Shown piece after piece: positions 25,638-35,475 of a stretch of 64,000 bases of DNA. The stretch comes from Bacteroidota bacterium. GTDB taxonomy: Bacteria; Bacteroidota; Ignavibacteria; Tepidaquicellales; Tepidaquicellaceae. The stretch is taken from the NCBI GenBank assembly GCA_018266835.1, contig JAFDZP010000002.1, forward strand, positions 200,419 to 264,418, written 5' to 3'. Made by a program: the position numbers and the translations under genes. Every line of letters starts with the position of its first letter. The stretch's first letter is position 1. Below the pieces are notes generated by a model. The model ran no database searches. It saw only the letters and a list, made by a program, of their open reading frames with translations, and had not been told where the DNA came from.

Positions 25638-25810
25638 TGAATAAGTCTCCTTTTGTTTGTATAAATTAGGTAATATAAAAAATTATTTCAATGAAGTATA
25701 ATTTAATGCATTAAAAAATAGTTTAGTAAATTCTTAAGGTTTTAATGAATATGATACATCATTATTAAGCGAGTTTCTCTTTGCATATTATAATTACATT
25801 TGTGCATTTA

Positions 25811-25848
25811 GACCACCCCCTCAGTCCCCTCCTTTTAAAGGAGGGGGA
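25811..25848. repeat. GGAGG palindrome
   Basis: Left flank GACCACCCCCTCAGT, arms CCCCTCCTTT and AAAGGAGGGG. Same CTCAGT flank variant as the copies near 53.9 and 54.0 kb. Confidence 0.8.
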
Positions 25849-25950
25849 TGTAGACTCCTAATTAATTCAGGATTGTTATACTGATTAACTATTTTGATGC
25901 AAGATTTGTTAACATTTGAAGCGGAATGAACAAATCAATCAATTATGACG

Positions 25951-25966
25951 TAACACTACTATAGGG
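25951..25966 (+). promoter_or_regulatory. TACTACTAATAGG-type motif upstream of secA
   Basis: TAACACTACTATAGGG, one base shorter than TAATACTACTAATAGGG at 57490. About 100 bases before the secA ATG. Confidence 0.35.
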
Positions 25967-26066
25967 CAGCTGGAAAAACTACCCTAATTTATAAATTTAT
26001 TTTGTTCAAATAAACCGTTAAATTTAAAATTATCAAAAAATTAAGTGAGGAAAGAAATACTAATTT

Positions 26067-29000
26067 ATGCTTAAGCTACTTAAAAAAATATTCCCGTCTA
26101 AGAATGAAAAAGATGTAAAAGAACTTCTTCCGTTAGTGGATGAAATAAATTCTTTTTACGAAACATATCAATCTTTATCCGACGATGAATTAAAAGCAAA
26201 AACAACTGAATTCAAACAGAGGATCAAAGATGCGACTTCAGAGATAGAGACCAGAATAAACGAACTGAAAGAAAAGTTAAAAACAGACATAGAGCACGAT
26301 GAAAGAATGGAAGCATACGATGAGCTGGGAGATTTAAACAAGCAGCTTTATGAAACCATTGCTGAAACTCTTGACGATTTACTTCCCGAAGCATTCGCTG
26401 TTGTAAAAGACACATGCAGAAGACTTGTCGGTAAAACATGGGAAGCAGCAGGACAAAAAATCACATGGAACATGGTTCCTTATGATGTGCAGCTAATCGG
26501 CGGTATGGTATTACATCAGGGAAAAATTGCCGAGATGGCAACAGGTGAAGGTAAAACTTTAGTTGCAACTTTACCATTGTATCTTAATGCTCTTGCTGAA
26601 AAAGGCGTACACCTTGTAACAGTTAACGATTACCTTGCCAAAAGAGACTCTGACTGGATGGGTGAAATTTTCCGTTTCCATGGAATGAATGTCGGGGTTA
26701 TCCTAAATGATATGGATAACGACAGAAGAAGAAATAATTACTTAGCAGATATTACCTACGGTACCAATAACGAATTCGGTTTTGATTATCTGAGAGACAA
26801 CATGGTAACAGATAAAAACCAGATGGTGCAGAGAGAGCATTACTATGCTATAGTGGACGAAGTTGACTCCGTGTTAATTGACGAAGCACGAACTCCGTTA
26901 ATTATCTCGGGACCTGTTGACGCTCCGACACATAAGTTCGATGAAATGAATCAGCGTGTTAAGAAACTTATCGAAGCGCAGAAGAGATTAGTCAACCAGC
27001 TTGTATCAGAAGCAGAAGCAATATTAGCTAAAGACAGAAAATCAATTTCGAAAGATGAACTTGAAGAAGCAGGACTTGCTTTAACAAGAGCAAATCACGG
27101 TCTGCCGAAACACTCAAGACTTCAGAAAGTTTTCAGCGAACCTGAAAATAAAACATTAATGCTTTCTGTTGAAGCAAATTATCTGAGAGATAATGCAAAA
27201 CAGATGCATATTGTTGACGATGAGTTATATTTTACAATCGATGAAAAATCACACATAACGGATTTAACTGAGAAGGGACGTGAGTTTCTTGCTCCCTCAG
27301 CGCAGGAAAAAGATTTCTTTACTCTTCCCGATGTAGGAACTGAAGTCGCTATACTTGATAACGATACTTCACTTTCACCTGATGAAAGAGAATTAAAGAA
27401 AGACGAGCTAGCAAAAGTTTATGCAGAGAGAAGTGACAGACTTCATACAGTTCAGCAATTGTTAAAAGCTCACGGACTTTATGAAAAGGATGTTGACTAC
27501 GTGATTCAGGACGGCAAGATTATGATTGTTGATGAATTCACCGGTCGCGTACTTTCAGGAAGAAGATATTCAGAAGGACTTCACCAGGCGATCGAGGCAA
27601 AAGAAGGTGTACACGTTGAAAAAGATTCGCAGACAATGGCAACAATTACACTGCAGAATTATTTCAGACTGTATAAAAAACTTGCAGGTATGACAGGTAC
27701 TGCAGAAACAGAAGCTGCAGAGTTTTTTGATATCTACAAACTTGATGTGACTGTTATTCCTCCGAATAAAATCTGCACAAGAAATGATATGAACGATTTG
27801 ATCTTCAAAACGAAGAGAGAAAAGTATAATGCAGTTATAGATGAAATAGAAAAAATGAGAAAAGAAGGAAGACCTGTACTTGTTGGTACAACTTCCGTTG
27901 AAGTCTCTGAAACTATTTCAAGATTATTGAAGAGAAAAGGCTTGCCACATGAAGTATTGAATGCTAAGCAGCACCAGCGTGAAGCACAGATTGTGCAGAA
28001 TGCTGGTCTTGGCGGCGCAGTAACAATTGCAACTAACATGGCAGGTAGAGGTACTGATATTAAATTAGGACCGGGTATACAGGATAACGGCGGTCTTGCA
28101 ATCATAGGTACAGAAAGACATGAATCAAGACGTATCGACAGACAGTTACGCGGTAGAGCGGGACGTCAGGGCGATCCGGGTTCATCAAGATTTTTCTTAT
28201 CACTGGAAGATGACCTAATGAGATTATTCGGAAGTGAAAGAATTGCTTCAGTAATGTCACGTCTAGGATTAAAAGAAGGCGAAGCGATTGAGCACAGCAT
28301 GATTACAAACTCAGTAGAGCGCGCTCAGAAGAAAGTTGAAGAGAATAACTATGCTATCAGAAAAAGATTGCTTGAGTATGATAACGTAATGAACCAGCAG
28401 AGAGAAGTTATCTATGAAAAGAGACGTCAGGCATTAATGGGTGAAAGACTCAAAGATGAAATTTTAGAGATGGCTAAAAAATCCGGCGATGCGATTGTTG
28501 AAAAACATTATGAAGCCGGCGATGTGCAGGGACTGATTGATGAAGTTGGAAGAACATTCTTAGTAAGATTGAATTTAACACCTGCTGAATTCCAGAAACA
28601 AGGTGAAGCAGGATTGAAAGATTTAATCGAGAAAGAAGTAAAAGCTTTCTATCAGAGAAAAGAAGAAAGATACGGAGCAGAGCTAATGGCACAGGTTGAA
28701 AGATTTGCAATGCTTTCAGTTATCGATGAAAAATGGAAAGAGCATCTTCGTGAAATGGATGACCTGAAGGAAGGTATTAACTTCAGAGCATATGGTCAAA
28801 AAGATCCTTTAGTGGAATATAAAACAGACGGATTTAAAATATTTGCAGAAATGCTTGATAGCATTGGTACTGATGTTGTGGGATTCTTATTCAAGTTCAC
28901 AACACAGACACCTGAAGAGACACATATTCAGACTCCGAGGGCAGCAAATACTTCACGCATGAGAGCTGTACATCAGTCATCAAGCGGTATGGGATATGTA

Positions 29001-29147
29001 GGAGCAGGAGTAGAAGAGAACGGAAATGTTGATCCTTCAATGAAGAAATCACCTATAAAGGTTGAGCATAAAATCGGAAGAAACGACCCTTGCCCGAACC
29101 ATCCGAATAAGAAATATAAAAACTGCTGCGGCAAAGGATTAGTGTAA
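26067..29147 (+). CDS. secA: Preprotein translocase ATPase
   Basis: 1026-aa motor of the Sec pathway. Walker A MATGEGKT (157-164), DEVDSVLIDEARTPLIISG (Walker B and following), helicase motifs such as GTTSVEVSE and MAGRGTDIKLG, and QLRGRAGRQGDPG. Longer than E. coli SecA (901 aa): a coiled-coil-like insertion (~54-101) and another in the preprotein cross-linking region (~300-420), as in related phyla. The C-terminal zinc motif is altered: C1009-P-N-H1012 then C1020 C1021, where CPCGSGKKYKxCH is usual, so the second Cys is missing and His1012 may substitute. ATG start; head of a long plus-strand gene run. Together with Sec-exported T9SS cargos it supplies the first export step. Confidence 0.96.
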   Translation: MLKLLKKIFPSKNEKDVKELLPLVDEINSFYETYQSLSDDELKAKTTEFKQRIKDATSEIETRINELKEKLKTDIEHDERMEAYDELGDLNKQLYETIAETLDDLLPEAFAVVKDTCRRLVGKTWEAAGQKITWNMVPYDVQLIGGMVLHQGKIAEMATGEGKTLVATLPLYLNALAEKGVHLVTVNDYLAKRDSDWMGEIFRFHGMNVGVILNDMDNDRRRNNYLADITYGTNNEFGFDYLRDNMVTDKNQMVQREHYYAIVDEVDSVLIDEARTPLIISGPVDAPTHKFDEMNQRVKKLIEAQKRLVNQLVSEAEAILAKDRKSISKDELEEAGLALTRANHGLPKHSRLQKVFSEPENKTLMLSVEANYLRDNAKQMHIVDDELYFTIDEKSHITDLTEKGREFLAPSAQEKDFFTLPDVGTEVAILDNDTSLSPDERELKKDELAKVYAERSDRLHTVQQLLKAHGLYEKDVDYVIQDGKIMIVDEFTGRVLSGRRYSEGLHQAIEAKEGVHVEKDSQTMATITLQNYFRLYKKLAGMTGTAETEAAEFFDIYKLDVTVIPPNKICTRNDMNDLIFKTKREKYNAVIDEIEKMRKEGRPVLVGTTSVEVSETISRLLKRKGLPHEVLNAKQHQREAQIVQNAGLGGAVTIATNMAGRGTDIKLGPGIQDNGGLAIIGTERHESRRIDRQLRGRAGRQGDPGSSRFFLSLEDDLMRLFGSERIASVMSRLGLKEGEAIEHSMITNSVERAQKKVEENNYAIRKRLLEYDNVMNQQREVIYEKRRQALMGERLKDEILEMAKKSGDAIVEKHYEAGDVQGLIDEVGRTFLVRLNLTPAEFQKQGEAGLKDLIEKEVKAFYQRKEERYGAELMAQVERFAMLSVIDEKWKEHLREMDDLKEGINFRAYGQKDPLVEYKTDGFKIFAEMLDSIGTDVVGFLFKFTTQTPEETHIQTPRAANTSRMRAVHQSSSGMGYVGAGVEENGNVDPSMKKSPIKVEHKIGRNDPCPNHPNKKYKNCCGKGLV

Positions 29148-29150
29148 TTT

Positions 29151-29588
29151 ATGATTATCTCCGATAAAACGAGAGAGTTGTTATTTGAAATCAGAGAGTA
29201 TTCAGAGAATACTCTCTCTGATTTTAATGATGTTTCAGTCTTGATTGAAAATGTTTTTTACACTGAAGATAAACAGAAGTTTCTTGATATAATTTTTAAG
29301 GCAAAGTTTCTTAACGGAATGTTAACGATTTTTGCCGATGATTCAAAAGAACAAAGCACGAAAGAAAAGATATCAGATGAATTTCAAGTACAGTTAACAG
29401 GATTTATAAATGAGTTTAAATCACTTACAAAAAAATTCAGTCAGCAGGATAAAGATTTTTTTGAAAGAAAATATTTTCAGTTAACACCTGACTCATTGGG
29501 CAACAATATAAAGCTTGTGAAAGATTTAACCATTTGTAAAAATTTTTTCCTCGATAAACCTGAGTTTTTAAAGACTGGATTAAACTAA
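29151..29588 (+). CDS. Hypothetical protein, helical
   Basis: 145-aa soluble, probably all-helical protein (charged amphipathic stretches such as LLFEIREYSENTLSDFNDVSV and EFKSLTKKFSQQDKDFFERKYF, given here as separate pieces). No signal peptide, membrane helix or known motif. It starts 3 bases after the secA stop and ends 1 base before the cupin gene, so it is within the same transcript. Function unknown. Confidence 0.65.
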   Translation: MIISDKTRELLFEIREYSENTLSDFNDVSVLIENVFYTEDKQKFLDIIFKAKFLNGMLTIFADDSKEQSTKEKISDEFQVQLTGFINEFKSLTKKFSQQDKDFFERKYFQLTPDSLGNNIKLVKDLTICKNFFLDKPEFLKTGLN

Positions 29589-29589
29589 G

Positions 29590-29967
29590 ATGAGCGGATA
29601 CGTTATACAAAAAGAACCATTTGTAGTCCCAACAACAGATGGAAAGTTAATAGAAGAATTTTTTGGCAATGCGAGTATTTCACTGGGTGATTACAGTATA
29701 GCACATATGGTTGCACCTCCCGGCTGGAGCGAGCCGTTTCAGACACCTGAATTTGATGAAGTAACATTTATAATTTCCGGAAAAAAGAAATTTGAAATAG
29801 ACCACGTTGAAATGATTGAGGAAGTTGTCTTAGGTAAGAATGAATCGATTTGTATAAAGAAAGGAAGCAAAGTAAGGTACTCAAATCCTTTTGATGAAGC
29901 TGTTGAATATATGTCATTCTGCATTCCTGCATTTACTCCTGAACGCGTAAACAGGGAAGAAAGTTAA
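29590..29967 (+). CDS. Cupin-domain protein
   Basis: 125-aa small single-domain cupin. The beta-barrel pattern is visible: GWSEPFQTPEFDEVTFIISG (first cupin motif, with Glu/Asp in place of the usual HxH) and a second motif GSKVRYSNPFDEAVEYMSF. The usual metal-binding His residues are mostly missing (only H in DHVEMIE), so metal binding is doubtful. ATG start; tightly coupled to neighbours on both sides. Substrate unknown. Confidence 0.75.
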   Translation: MSGYVIQKEPFVVPTTDGKLIEEFFGNASISLGDYSIAHMVAPPGWSEPFQTPEFDEVTFIISGKKKFEIDHVEMIEEVVLGKNESICIKKGSKVRYSNPFDEAVEYMSFCIPAFTPERVNREES

Positions 29968-29976
29968 AAGAGAAAA

Positions 29977-30372
29977 ATGTATAATAATATAATTTTATTT
30001 GACGGAGTTTGTAATTTTTGTGATTCGTCGGTAAACTTTATTATTGACAGAGACAAGAAGAATATTTTCAAGTTTGCAGCGCTGCAATCCGAAAAGGGAC
30101 AGGAGATTCTCGAATACTTCAGCCTTCCCAAAGATGATTTTGATTCATTTGTTTTTATAGAGAATGATAAAGTTTTTAAGAAATCTTCTGCAGCATTAAA
30201 GATTGCAAATAAGTTAGGCGGTATCTGGAAGATTTTTTATCCGCTGATAGTTGTACCAAAGTTTTTACGGGATTTTTTTTACAGTCTGATAGCAAATAAT
30301 CGTTACAAGCTTTTTGGAAAAAAAGATGCGTGCAGAATTCCCACTCCCGAATTAAAACAAAAATTTTTATAG
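29977..30372 (+). CDS. DCC-family thiol-disulfide oxidoreductase-like protein (DUF393/YuxK)
   Basis: 131-aa protein with the family hallmark DGVCNFCDSSV near the N-terminus (DxxCxxC) and FAALQSEKGQEIL after it; KSSAALKIANKLGGIWKI and NRYKLFGKKDACRIP complete the usual pattern. These proteins have a thioredoxin-like fold and a CxxC that may be redox active; the substrate is unknown. Sits 9 bases after the cupin gene and 25 before metG. Confidence 0.85.
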   Translation: MYNNIILFDGVCNFCDSSVNFIIDRDKKNIFKFAALQSEKGQEILEYFSLPKDDFDSFVFIENDKVFKKSSAALKIANKLGGIWKIFYPLIVVPKFLRDFFYSLIANNRYKLFGKKDACRIPTPELKQKFL

Positions 30373-30397
30373 ACAATTTTAGTACACTATATTTTAA

Positions 30398-32392
30398 ATG
30401 AGTAAAACCAAACAAAAATATTTAGTCACCGCTGCTTTACCATATGCAAATGGATATTTACATTTAGGACACGTTGCTGGAGCATATCTGCCATCTGATA
30501 TTTACGTCCGGTACAAAAGATTACAAGGTGAAGATGTTATATTCATCTGCGGCTCCGATGAACACGGCACACCGATAGAAATTTCAGCAATAAGAGAGAA
30601 AGTCACTCCAAAAGAAATAATTGATAAATTTCATTCTTCCAATAAGGAGTCATTTGAAAAACTGGGAATTAAATTCGATATATATTCAAGGACTTCTAAT
30701 GAAAAGCATATAAAAACTTCTCAGGAATTTTTTCTTAATTTATACAACAAAGGAATATTAAAAGAAAAAAAATCTAAGCAGCTTTATTCGGAAAAAGATA
30801 AAATGTTTCTTGCTGACAGATTTGTTGTCGGGACATGTCCTATCTGCGGATATGAAGATGCGAATGGTGACCAGTGCGAAAACTGCGGCTCGGATTTATC
30901 TCCTCTTGAATTAAAAAATCCCCGTTCGAAAGTATCAGGTGATATTCCTGTTATAAAAGAAACAACAAATTTTGTTTTTCCTTTTGCTGATTTTCAACCT
31001 AAGCTTGAAGAATGGATTAACTCCAAAAAGGACTGGAAGCCGAATGTAATAAATTATTGCAAAGGCTGGTTCAAAACAGGATTGCAGGATAGAGATTATA
31101 CACGTGATTTAAAGTGGGGTGTTCCTGTTCCGCTTCCTGACCATGAAGGAAAAGTTATTTACGTTTGGTTCGAGGCTCCCATAGGATACATATCATTTAC
31201 AAAAGAATTATTTGAGCAGCGAGGTGAGCCTGATAAATGGAAGGAATACTGGCAGGATGAAAATACAAAGCTTATACATTTTATAGGAAAAGATAATATT
31301 ATTTTTCACGCATTGATATTCCCTGCAATGATAATGGCGCATGGTGATTATATTTTACCCGACAACGTTCCTGCCAATGAGTTTTTAAATATGAACGGCG
31401 GAAAGTTTTCTAAAAGCAAAGGAGTGGGTTCTTTAGTTAAAGATATACTGGCTGAGTACAATTCTGATTTAATCAGATATTGCCTTGCATCTACTTTTCC
31501 TGAGAATAAGGATTCGGAATTCAGCTTTGATGATGTCATAACAAAAAACAATAATGAACTTGCAGCTATACTGGGTAATTATATTAACAGGACGGTGGTT
31601 TTTGCAAAATCTAAGTTTGATAATAAAATCCCCGTAAGACAGAGTGCAAGTGCTGACGGTATAGAAATTTTTGATCACATAAAAGCTCTTGCAAAAACAG
31701 CAGCGGAGTTATTCGATGCTTATAAGTTAAAAGATGGATTAACAGAAGTAATGAATATTGTAAGAGCTGCAAATAAATATTTTAATGATTCAGAGCCATG
31801 GAAAATTTTAAAAACAGATAAAGATAAATGTGCTGAGATAATAAATAATTGTCTGCAAATTTGTCATTCAATCGCAATCGCTATATCACCGGTACTTCCA
31901 AATACATCTGAAGAGATTTTGAAAGTATTGAATAAAGATAAATCTGATTTCTCATGGGATAAAATCGGAGAGATAGTATTACAAAATGATACTGAACTCG
32001 GTGAAAATAAAATACTCTTCCCTATTCTTGAGAAAAAAGAACCTGCTCCCGAAATAAAAGAAGAAGATAATTTAATTTCTATTGATGATTTTAAAAAAGT
32101 AACTTTGAAAGTGGGTGAAGTTATTGAAGCAGAGAAAGTACCAAACAGTAAAAAATTACTTAAACTCAAACTAAAGGTCGGAGATAAAGAGAAACAAATC
32201 GTTTCGGGAATTTCAGAATATTACACTGCAGAATCTTTAATCGGGAAATTAATTATAGTAGTTGATAATTTAAAGCCGTCAAAGTTAATGGGAATCGAAT
32301 CGGAAGGAATGTTACTTGCTGCAAAGACTGGAAAAGAATTAAAAATTGTAACTGTTGACGGAAACATTAACAACGGAGCAGAAGTAAGTTAA
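30398..32392 (+). CDS. metG: Methionyl-tRNA synthetase
   Basis: 664-aa class I synthetase. HIGH-type motif YLHLGHV in ALPYANGYLHLGHVAGAY, zinc knuckle CPICGYEDANGDQCENCG, and KMSKS-type loop KFSKS (GGKFSKSKGVGS). A C-terminal OB-fold tRNA-binding (EMAP/Trbp) domain begins near residue 565 (FKKVTLKVGEVIEAEKVP, SGISEYY, SEGMLLAA), so it is the dimerising, MetG1-like form. ATG start. The stop TAA shares its last A with the ATG of folP. Confidence 0.96.
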   Translation: MSKTKQKYLVTAALPYANGYLHLGHVAGAYLPSDIYVRYKRLQGEDVIFICGSDEHGTPIEISAIREKVTPKEIIDKFHSSNKESFEKLGIKFDIYSRTSNEKHIKTSQEFFLNLYNKGILKEKKSKQLYSEKDKMFLADRFVVGTCPICGYEDANGDQCENCGSDLSPLELKNPRSKVSGDIPVIKETTNFVFPFADFQPKLEEWINSKKDWKPNVINYCKGWFKTGLQDRDYTRDLKWGVPVPLPDHEGKVIYVWFEAPIGYISFTKELFEQRGEPDKWKEYWQDENTKLIHFIGKDNIIFHALIFPAMIMAHGDYILPDNVPANEFLNMNGGKFSKSKGVGSLVKDILAEYNSDLIRYCLASTFPENKDSEFSFDDVITKNNNELAAILGNYINRTVVFAKSKFDNKIPVRQSASADGIEIFDHIKALAKTAAELFDAYKLKDGLTEVMNIVRAANKYFNDSEPWKILKTDKDKCAEIINNCLQICHSIAIAISPVLPNTSEEILKVLNKDKSDFSWDKIGEIVLQNDTELGENKILFPILEKKEPAPEIKEEDNLISIDDFKKVTLKVGEVIEAEKVPNSKKLLKLKLKVGDKEKQIVSGISEYYTAESLIGKLIIVVDNLKPSKLMGIESEGMLLAAKTGKELKIVTVDGNINNGAEVS

Positions 32393-33225
32393 TGATTTAT
32401 AAGTTTGGTAATGTAGTATATGATCTGAATTCAAGAACTCACATTATGGGAGTTCTGAATATTACCCCCGATTCTTTTTCAGACGGGGGAAAATATTTTG
32501 AAAACAAAGTTAAGATTGATAAAGTTATAGAAGATGCTGTTCAGATGGAAATGGATGGAGCTGATTTTATAGATGTAGGGGGTGAGTCAACGCGGCCGGG
32601 TTCAGAAGCTATTACAATTGATGAGGAGCTTAATAGAGTAATTCCGGTAATAAGCCGTTTAAAAAAGAAAGTAAATGTTCCTATCTCGATAGATACTTAT
32701 AAGCATCTAGTTGCAGAAGAAGCTTTAAAAGCAGGGGCGGAAATTGTTAACGATATAAGCGGATTTAATTTTGATGAGAAGCTTCCTGAAGTTACTGCAA
32801 AGTATAATGCTTCATGTATTTTGATGCACATAAAAGGAACGCCGAGAGATATGCAAAAAAATCCTACATATACGAATGTAGTCGAAGAAGTTTTAGAGTA
32901 TCTGAAAAATGCAGTTAACAAAGCAGAGGAAGCAGGGATAAAACAGATTATGACGGATGTCGGTATCGGATTCGGTAAAAACTTGCAGCACAATCTAACT
33001 TTAATAAGAAATATTTCAAGGTTTAAAACTCTTGGATACCCAATACTGCTTGGAGTATCAAGAAAAAGTTTTATGGATAAAATATATCCTACACCTATGG
33101 AAGAAAGACTTGAAGGAACTATAGCGGCAAATTCCATTGGTATTGCAAACGGCGCGAACATTATAAGAGTGCATGATGTTTTAGAAAATAAGAGAGCAAG
33201 CAGAATTGCTGACAAATTAAAATGA
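32392..33225 (+). CDS. folP: Dihydropteroate synthase
   Basis: 277-aa folate-pathway enzyme joining p-aminobenzoate and hydroxymethyl-dihydropterin diphosphate; the sulfonamide target. Motifs: MGVLNITPDSFSDGG, GADFIDVGGESTRPGS, ISIDTYK, NDISGF, and LGVSRKSFM (the loop that binds PABA/phosphate). ATG start overlaps the metG stop by one base; the end overlaps copA by four bases (ATGA). Usual folate neighbours (folK, folB) are absent. Confidence 0.95.
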   Translation: MIYKFGNVVYDLNSRTHIMGVLNITPDSFSDGGKYFENKVKIDKVIEDAVQMEMDGADFIDVGGESTRPGSEAITIDEELNRVIPVISRLKKKVNVPISIDTYKHLVAEEALKAGAEIVNDISGFNFDEKLPEVTAKYNASCILMHIKGTPRDMQKNPTYTNVVEEVLEYLKNAVNKAEEAGIKQIMTDVGIGFGKNLQHNLTLIRNISRFKTLGYPILLGVSRKSFMDKIYPTPMEERLEGTIAANSIGIANGANIIRVHDVLENKRASRIADKLK

Positions 33226-35465
33226 GCAACATAAAACAAATAGAACTTGATATAGTAGGAATGAATTGCTCGGGCTGCGCAAACAGCATTAACTCCTATT
33301 TATCAAAAATGGACGGCGTTAAAAAAATTGATGTCAGCTTTTCTTCTGAGACCGCTAAGATCGATTATGAAGAAAGTCTCATATCCATTCCAAAAATAAT
33401 TTCTACAATAAAAAGTCTTGGCTTTGATGTTATTGAAGATGAAGAAAGTCTTGAACAGGATAAAAAAGAAAAACTTAAGAAATTACAAAGAACGAAAATA
33501 TTTACTGCTATAGGATTATCATTAATTGTAATGGTTCTTGCAATGAAAGAGCATCTTGGTATATTTAGCAGTATAACCATACCTTATAATTTTAATTTAT
33601 TACTTCAATTAGTTTTAACTTCAATTGTAGTTTTCTGGTGCGGAATAAAATTTTTAAAAGGCGCCATCTCTTCGACAAAGTCCGGAGTTCCTGATATGAA
33701 TGCTCTTGTCAGCCTTGGCACAATGTCTTCGTTTACTTTCAGTTTAGTTATCACCGTAAACCACATCTTTAATTTACAATGGGAAGCACTGGCAACTTCG
33801 CATGACGTCTATTACGAAACAGCTGCGATGATAACCACATTTATTCTCATTGGTAATTATCTTGAGCTTGTTATGAAATCAAAAGCTCAGACATCCATTA
33901 AGAGTTTAAAAAGTTTACAGAGCAAAACAGTTACTTTAGAGCGAGGCGGTGAAGAAATTACAATTCCATTTAAAAAAGTTAAGAGCGGTGATATTGTTTT
34001 AATAAAAACTGGGGATAAAATTCCTGTTGACGGTACTATTACAACCGGCTATTGCGTAATTGATGAAAGCGCGATGACAGGTGAATCATTGCCTCTTGAA
34101 AAGAGAGCAGGTGATGAAGTTATAAGTGGTACAATTCTTAAAAATGGGTTTATAAAAGTTAATGCTTCAAAAACCGGAAACGATACCAGGCTCGCAAAGA
34201 TTATTAACTTAGTTAAAGATGCTTCCGGTTCAAAGCCTGAAATACAAAAACTTGCTGATAAAATTTCAGCAATATTTGTTCCGACAGTAATTTTAATTGC
34301 CATAGTAACATTTGTTATCTGGGACTTCATTGTTGGAGTACCATTTTCTGCAGCAATGTTAAATGCAGTTTCTGTTTTAATTATTGCCTGTCCCTGCGCA
34401 TTAGGTTTGGCTTCACCCATGGCAGTAGTTGTAGGTATCGGACGCTCTGCAGATAACGGAATATTATTTAATAATATTAATGCAATCGAAAAACTTAATA
34501 AAATCGATACGATTTGCTTTGATAAGACAGGAACGATAACGACAGGTGAATTAAAGTTTGAAAGCATAATTTCACTTGGAAATTATTCAACGAAGGAACT
34601 ACTCAAATATGTTTTTTCATTGGAGAAACACTTCAATCATCCAATAGCGAAATCAATTGTGCATCATTGCTTAGATAATGGTATTGGATATTTCTCCGAT
34701 GTTGAGGAACTGAATAATGAGCAGGGACTAGGAGTGACCGGCTTAGTTAATAAAAAAGATGTTTCCATTGGAAGTCTTCGTTATATTAAAGAAAAAGTGC
34801 TTACGAACACTTATACTGAAACAAGTTTCAGAGAGTTTGAAAATCTCAACTCAAAAGGAAATTTATTTATCAGTATCAATAATGAAATAAGCGGAAGAAT
34901 TTCATTTGATGAAGATATTAAAGAAGAGTCACGGGAAGTAATTGAAACACTAAAAAGAAACGGATTTGAAGTCTGCATGATTTCAGGTGACAATGAACTT
35001 GTAACTAAGAGTATTGCAAAGGAAGTAAGCATCGAGACATATTTTTCAAATGTATTTCCCGAAGATAAATTAAAAATTGTTAAAGAGCTGCAGTCAAACA
35101 ATCAAAAAGTTGCAATGATTGGTGACGGGATAAATGATGCTCCTGCTCTTGCAAAAGCTGATGTAGGAATTGCGATTGGAACGGGTACTGATGTTGCAAT
35201 TGACAGCGCTGATGTAATTTTAGTTAAAGGCGATTTAAGAAGTATTTCTAAGTCAATCAACATTTCAAAGAAGACTGTTAAGATTATTAAACAAAATATT
35301 TTCTGGGCTTTCTTTTACAATATAATTGCAATTCCGTTAGCAGCAGGTTTGCTTTCCCCTATTGGAATTATAATTAGTCCGGTACTTGCTGCAATGCTTA
35401 TGGCTTTCAGTGATGTAGTAACAGTTATTGGAAATTCACTAAGATTAAAAACAGTAAAAATCTAA
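33222..35465 (+). CDS. copA: Copper-exporting P-type ATPase
   Basis: 747-aa P1B ATPase. One N-terminal heavy-metal-associated domain with C16-x-x-C19 (GMNCSGCANSI), eight expected membrane helices, the transport site C390-P-C392 (IIACPCALGLASP), phosphorylated D434 in DKTGTIT, TGES actuator motif (SAMTGESLP), HP motif (FNHPIAKSI) and GDGINDAPALAKADVGIA. CPC with a downstream YN-x4 region (AFFYNIIAIPLAAGLL) fits Cu(I) export. Overlaps folP by four bases (ATGA) and is followed 10 bases on by a lipoprotein with a matching HMA domain. Confidence 0.94.
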   Translation: MSNIKQIELDIVGMNCSGCANSINSYLSKMDGVKKIDVSFSSETAKIDYEESLISIPKIISTIKSLGFDVIEDEESLEQDKKEKLKKLQRTKIFTAIGLSLIVMVLAMKEHLGIFSSITIPYNFNLLLQLVLTSIVVFWCGIKFLKGAISSTKSGVPDMNALVSLGTMSSFTFSLVITVNHIFNLQWEALATSHDVYYETAAMITTFILIGNYLELVMKSKAQTSIKSLKSLQSKTVTLERGGEEITIPFKKVKSGDIVLIKTGDKIPVDGTITTGYCVIDESAMTGESLPLEKRAGDEVISGTILKNGFIKVNASKTGNDTRLAKIINLVKDASGSKPEIQKLADKISAIFVPTVILIAIVTFVIWDFIVGVPFSAAMLNAVSVLIIACPCALGLASPMAVVVGIGRSADNGILFNNINAIEKLNKIDTICFDKTGTITTGELKFESIISLGNYSTKELLKYVFSLEKHFNHPIAKSIVHHCLDNGIGYFSDVEELNNEQGLGVTGLVNKKDVSIGSLRYIKEKVLTNTYTETSFREFENLNSKGNLFISINNEISGRISFDEDIKEESREVIETLKRNGFEVCMISGDNELVTKSIAKEVSIETYFSNVFPEDKLKIVKELQSNNQKVAMIGDGINDAPALAKADVGIAIGTGTDVAIDSADVILVKGDLRSISKSINISKKTVKIIKQNIFWAFFYNIIAIPLAAGLLSPIGIIISPVLAAMLMAFSDVVTVIGNSLRLKTVKI

Positions 35466-35475
35466 ACTATATAAA

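Larger units (their letters stand above)
25638..26066. other. 429-bp divergent region between ferredoxin and secA
   Basis: AT-rich, no ORF. Contains a GGAGG palindrome (25811-25848) and the TACTACTAATAGG-type motif (25951-25966); AGGAAAG about 12 bases before the secA ATG may act as its ribosome site. Confidence 0.55.
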
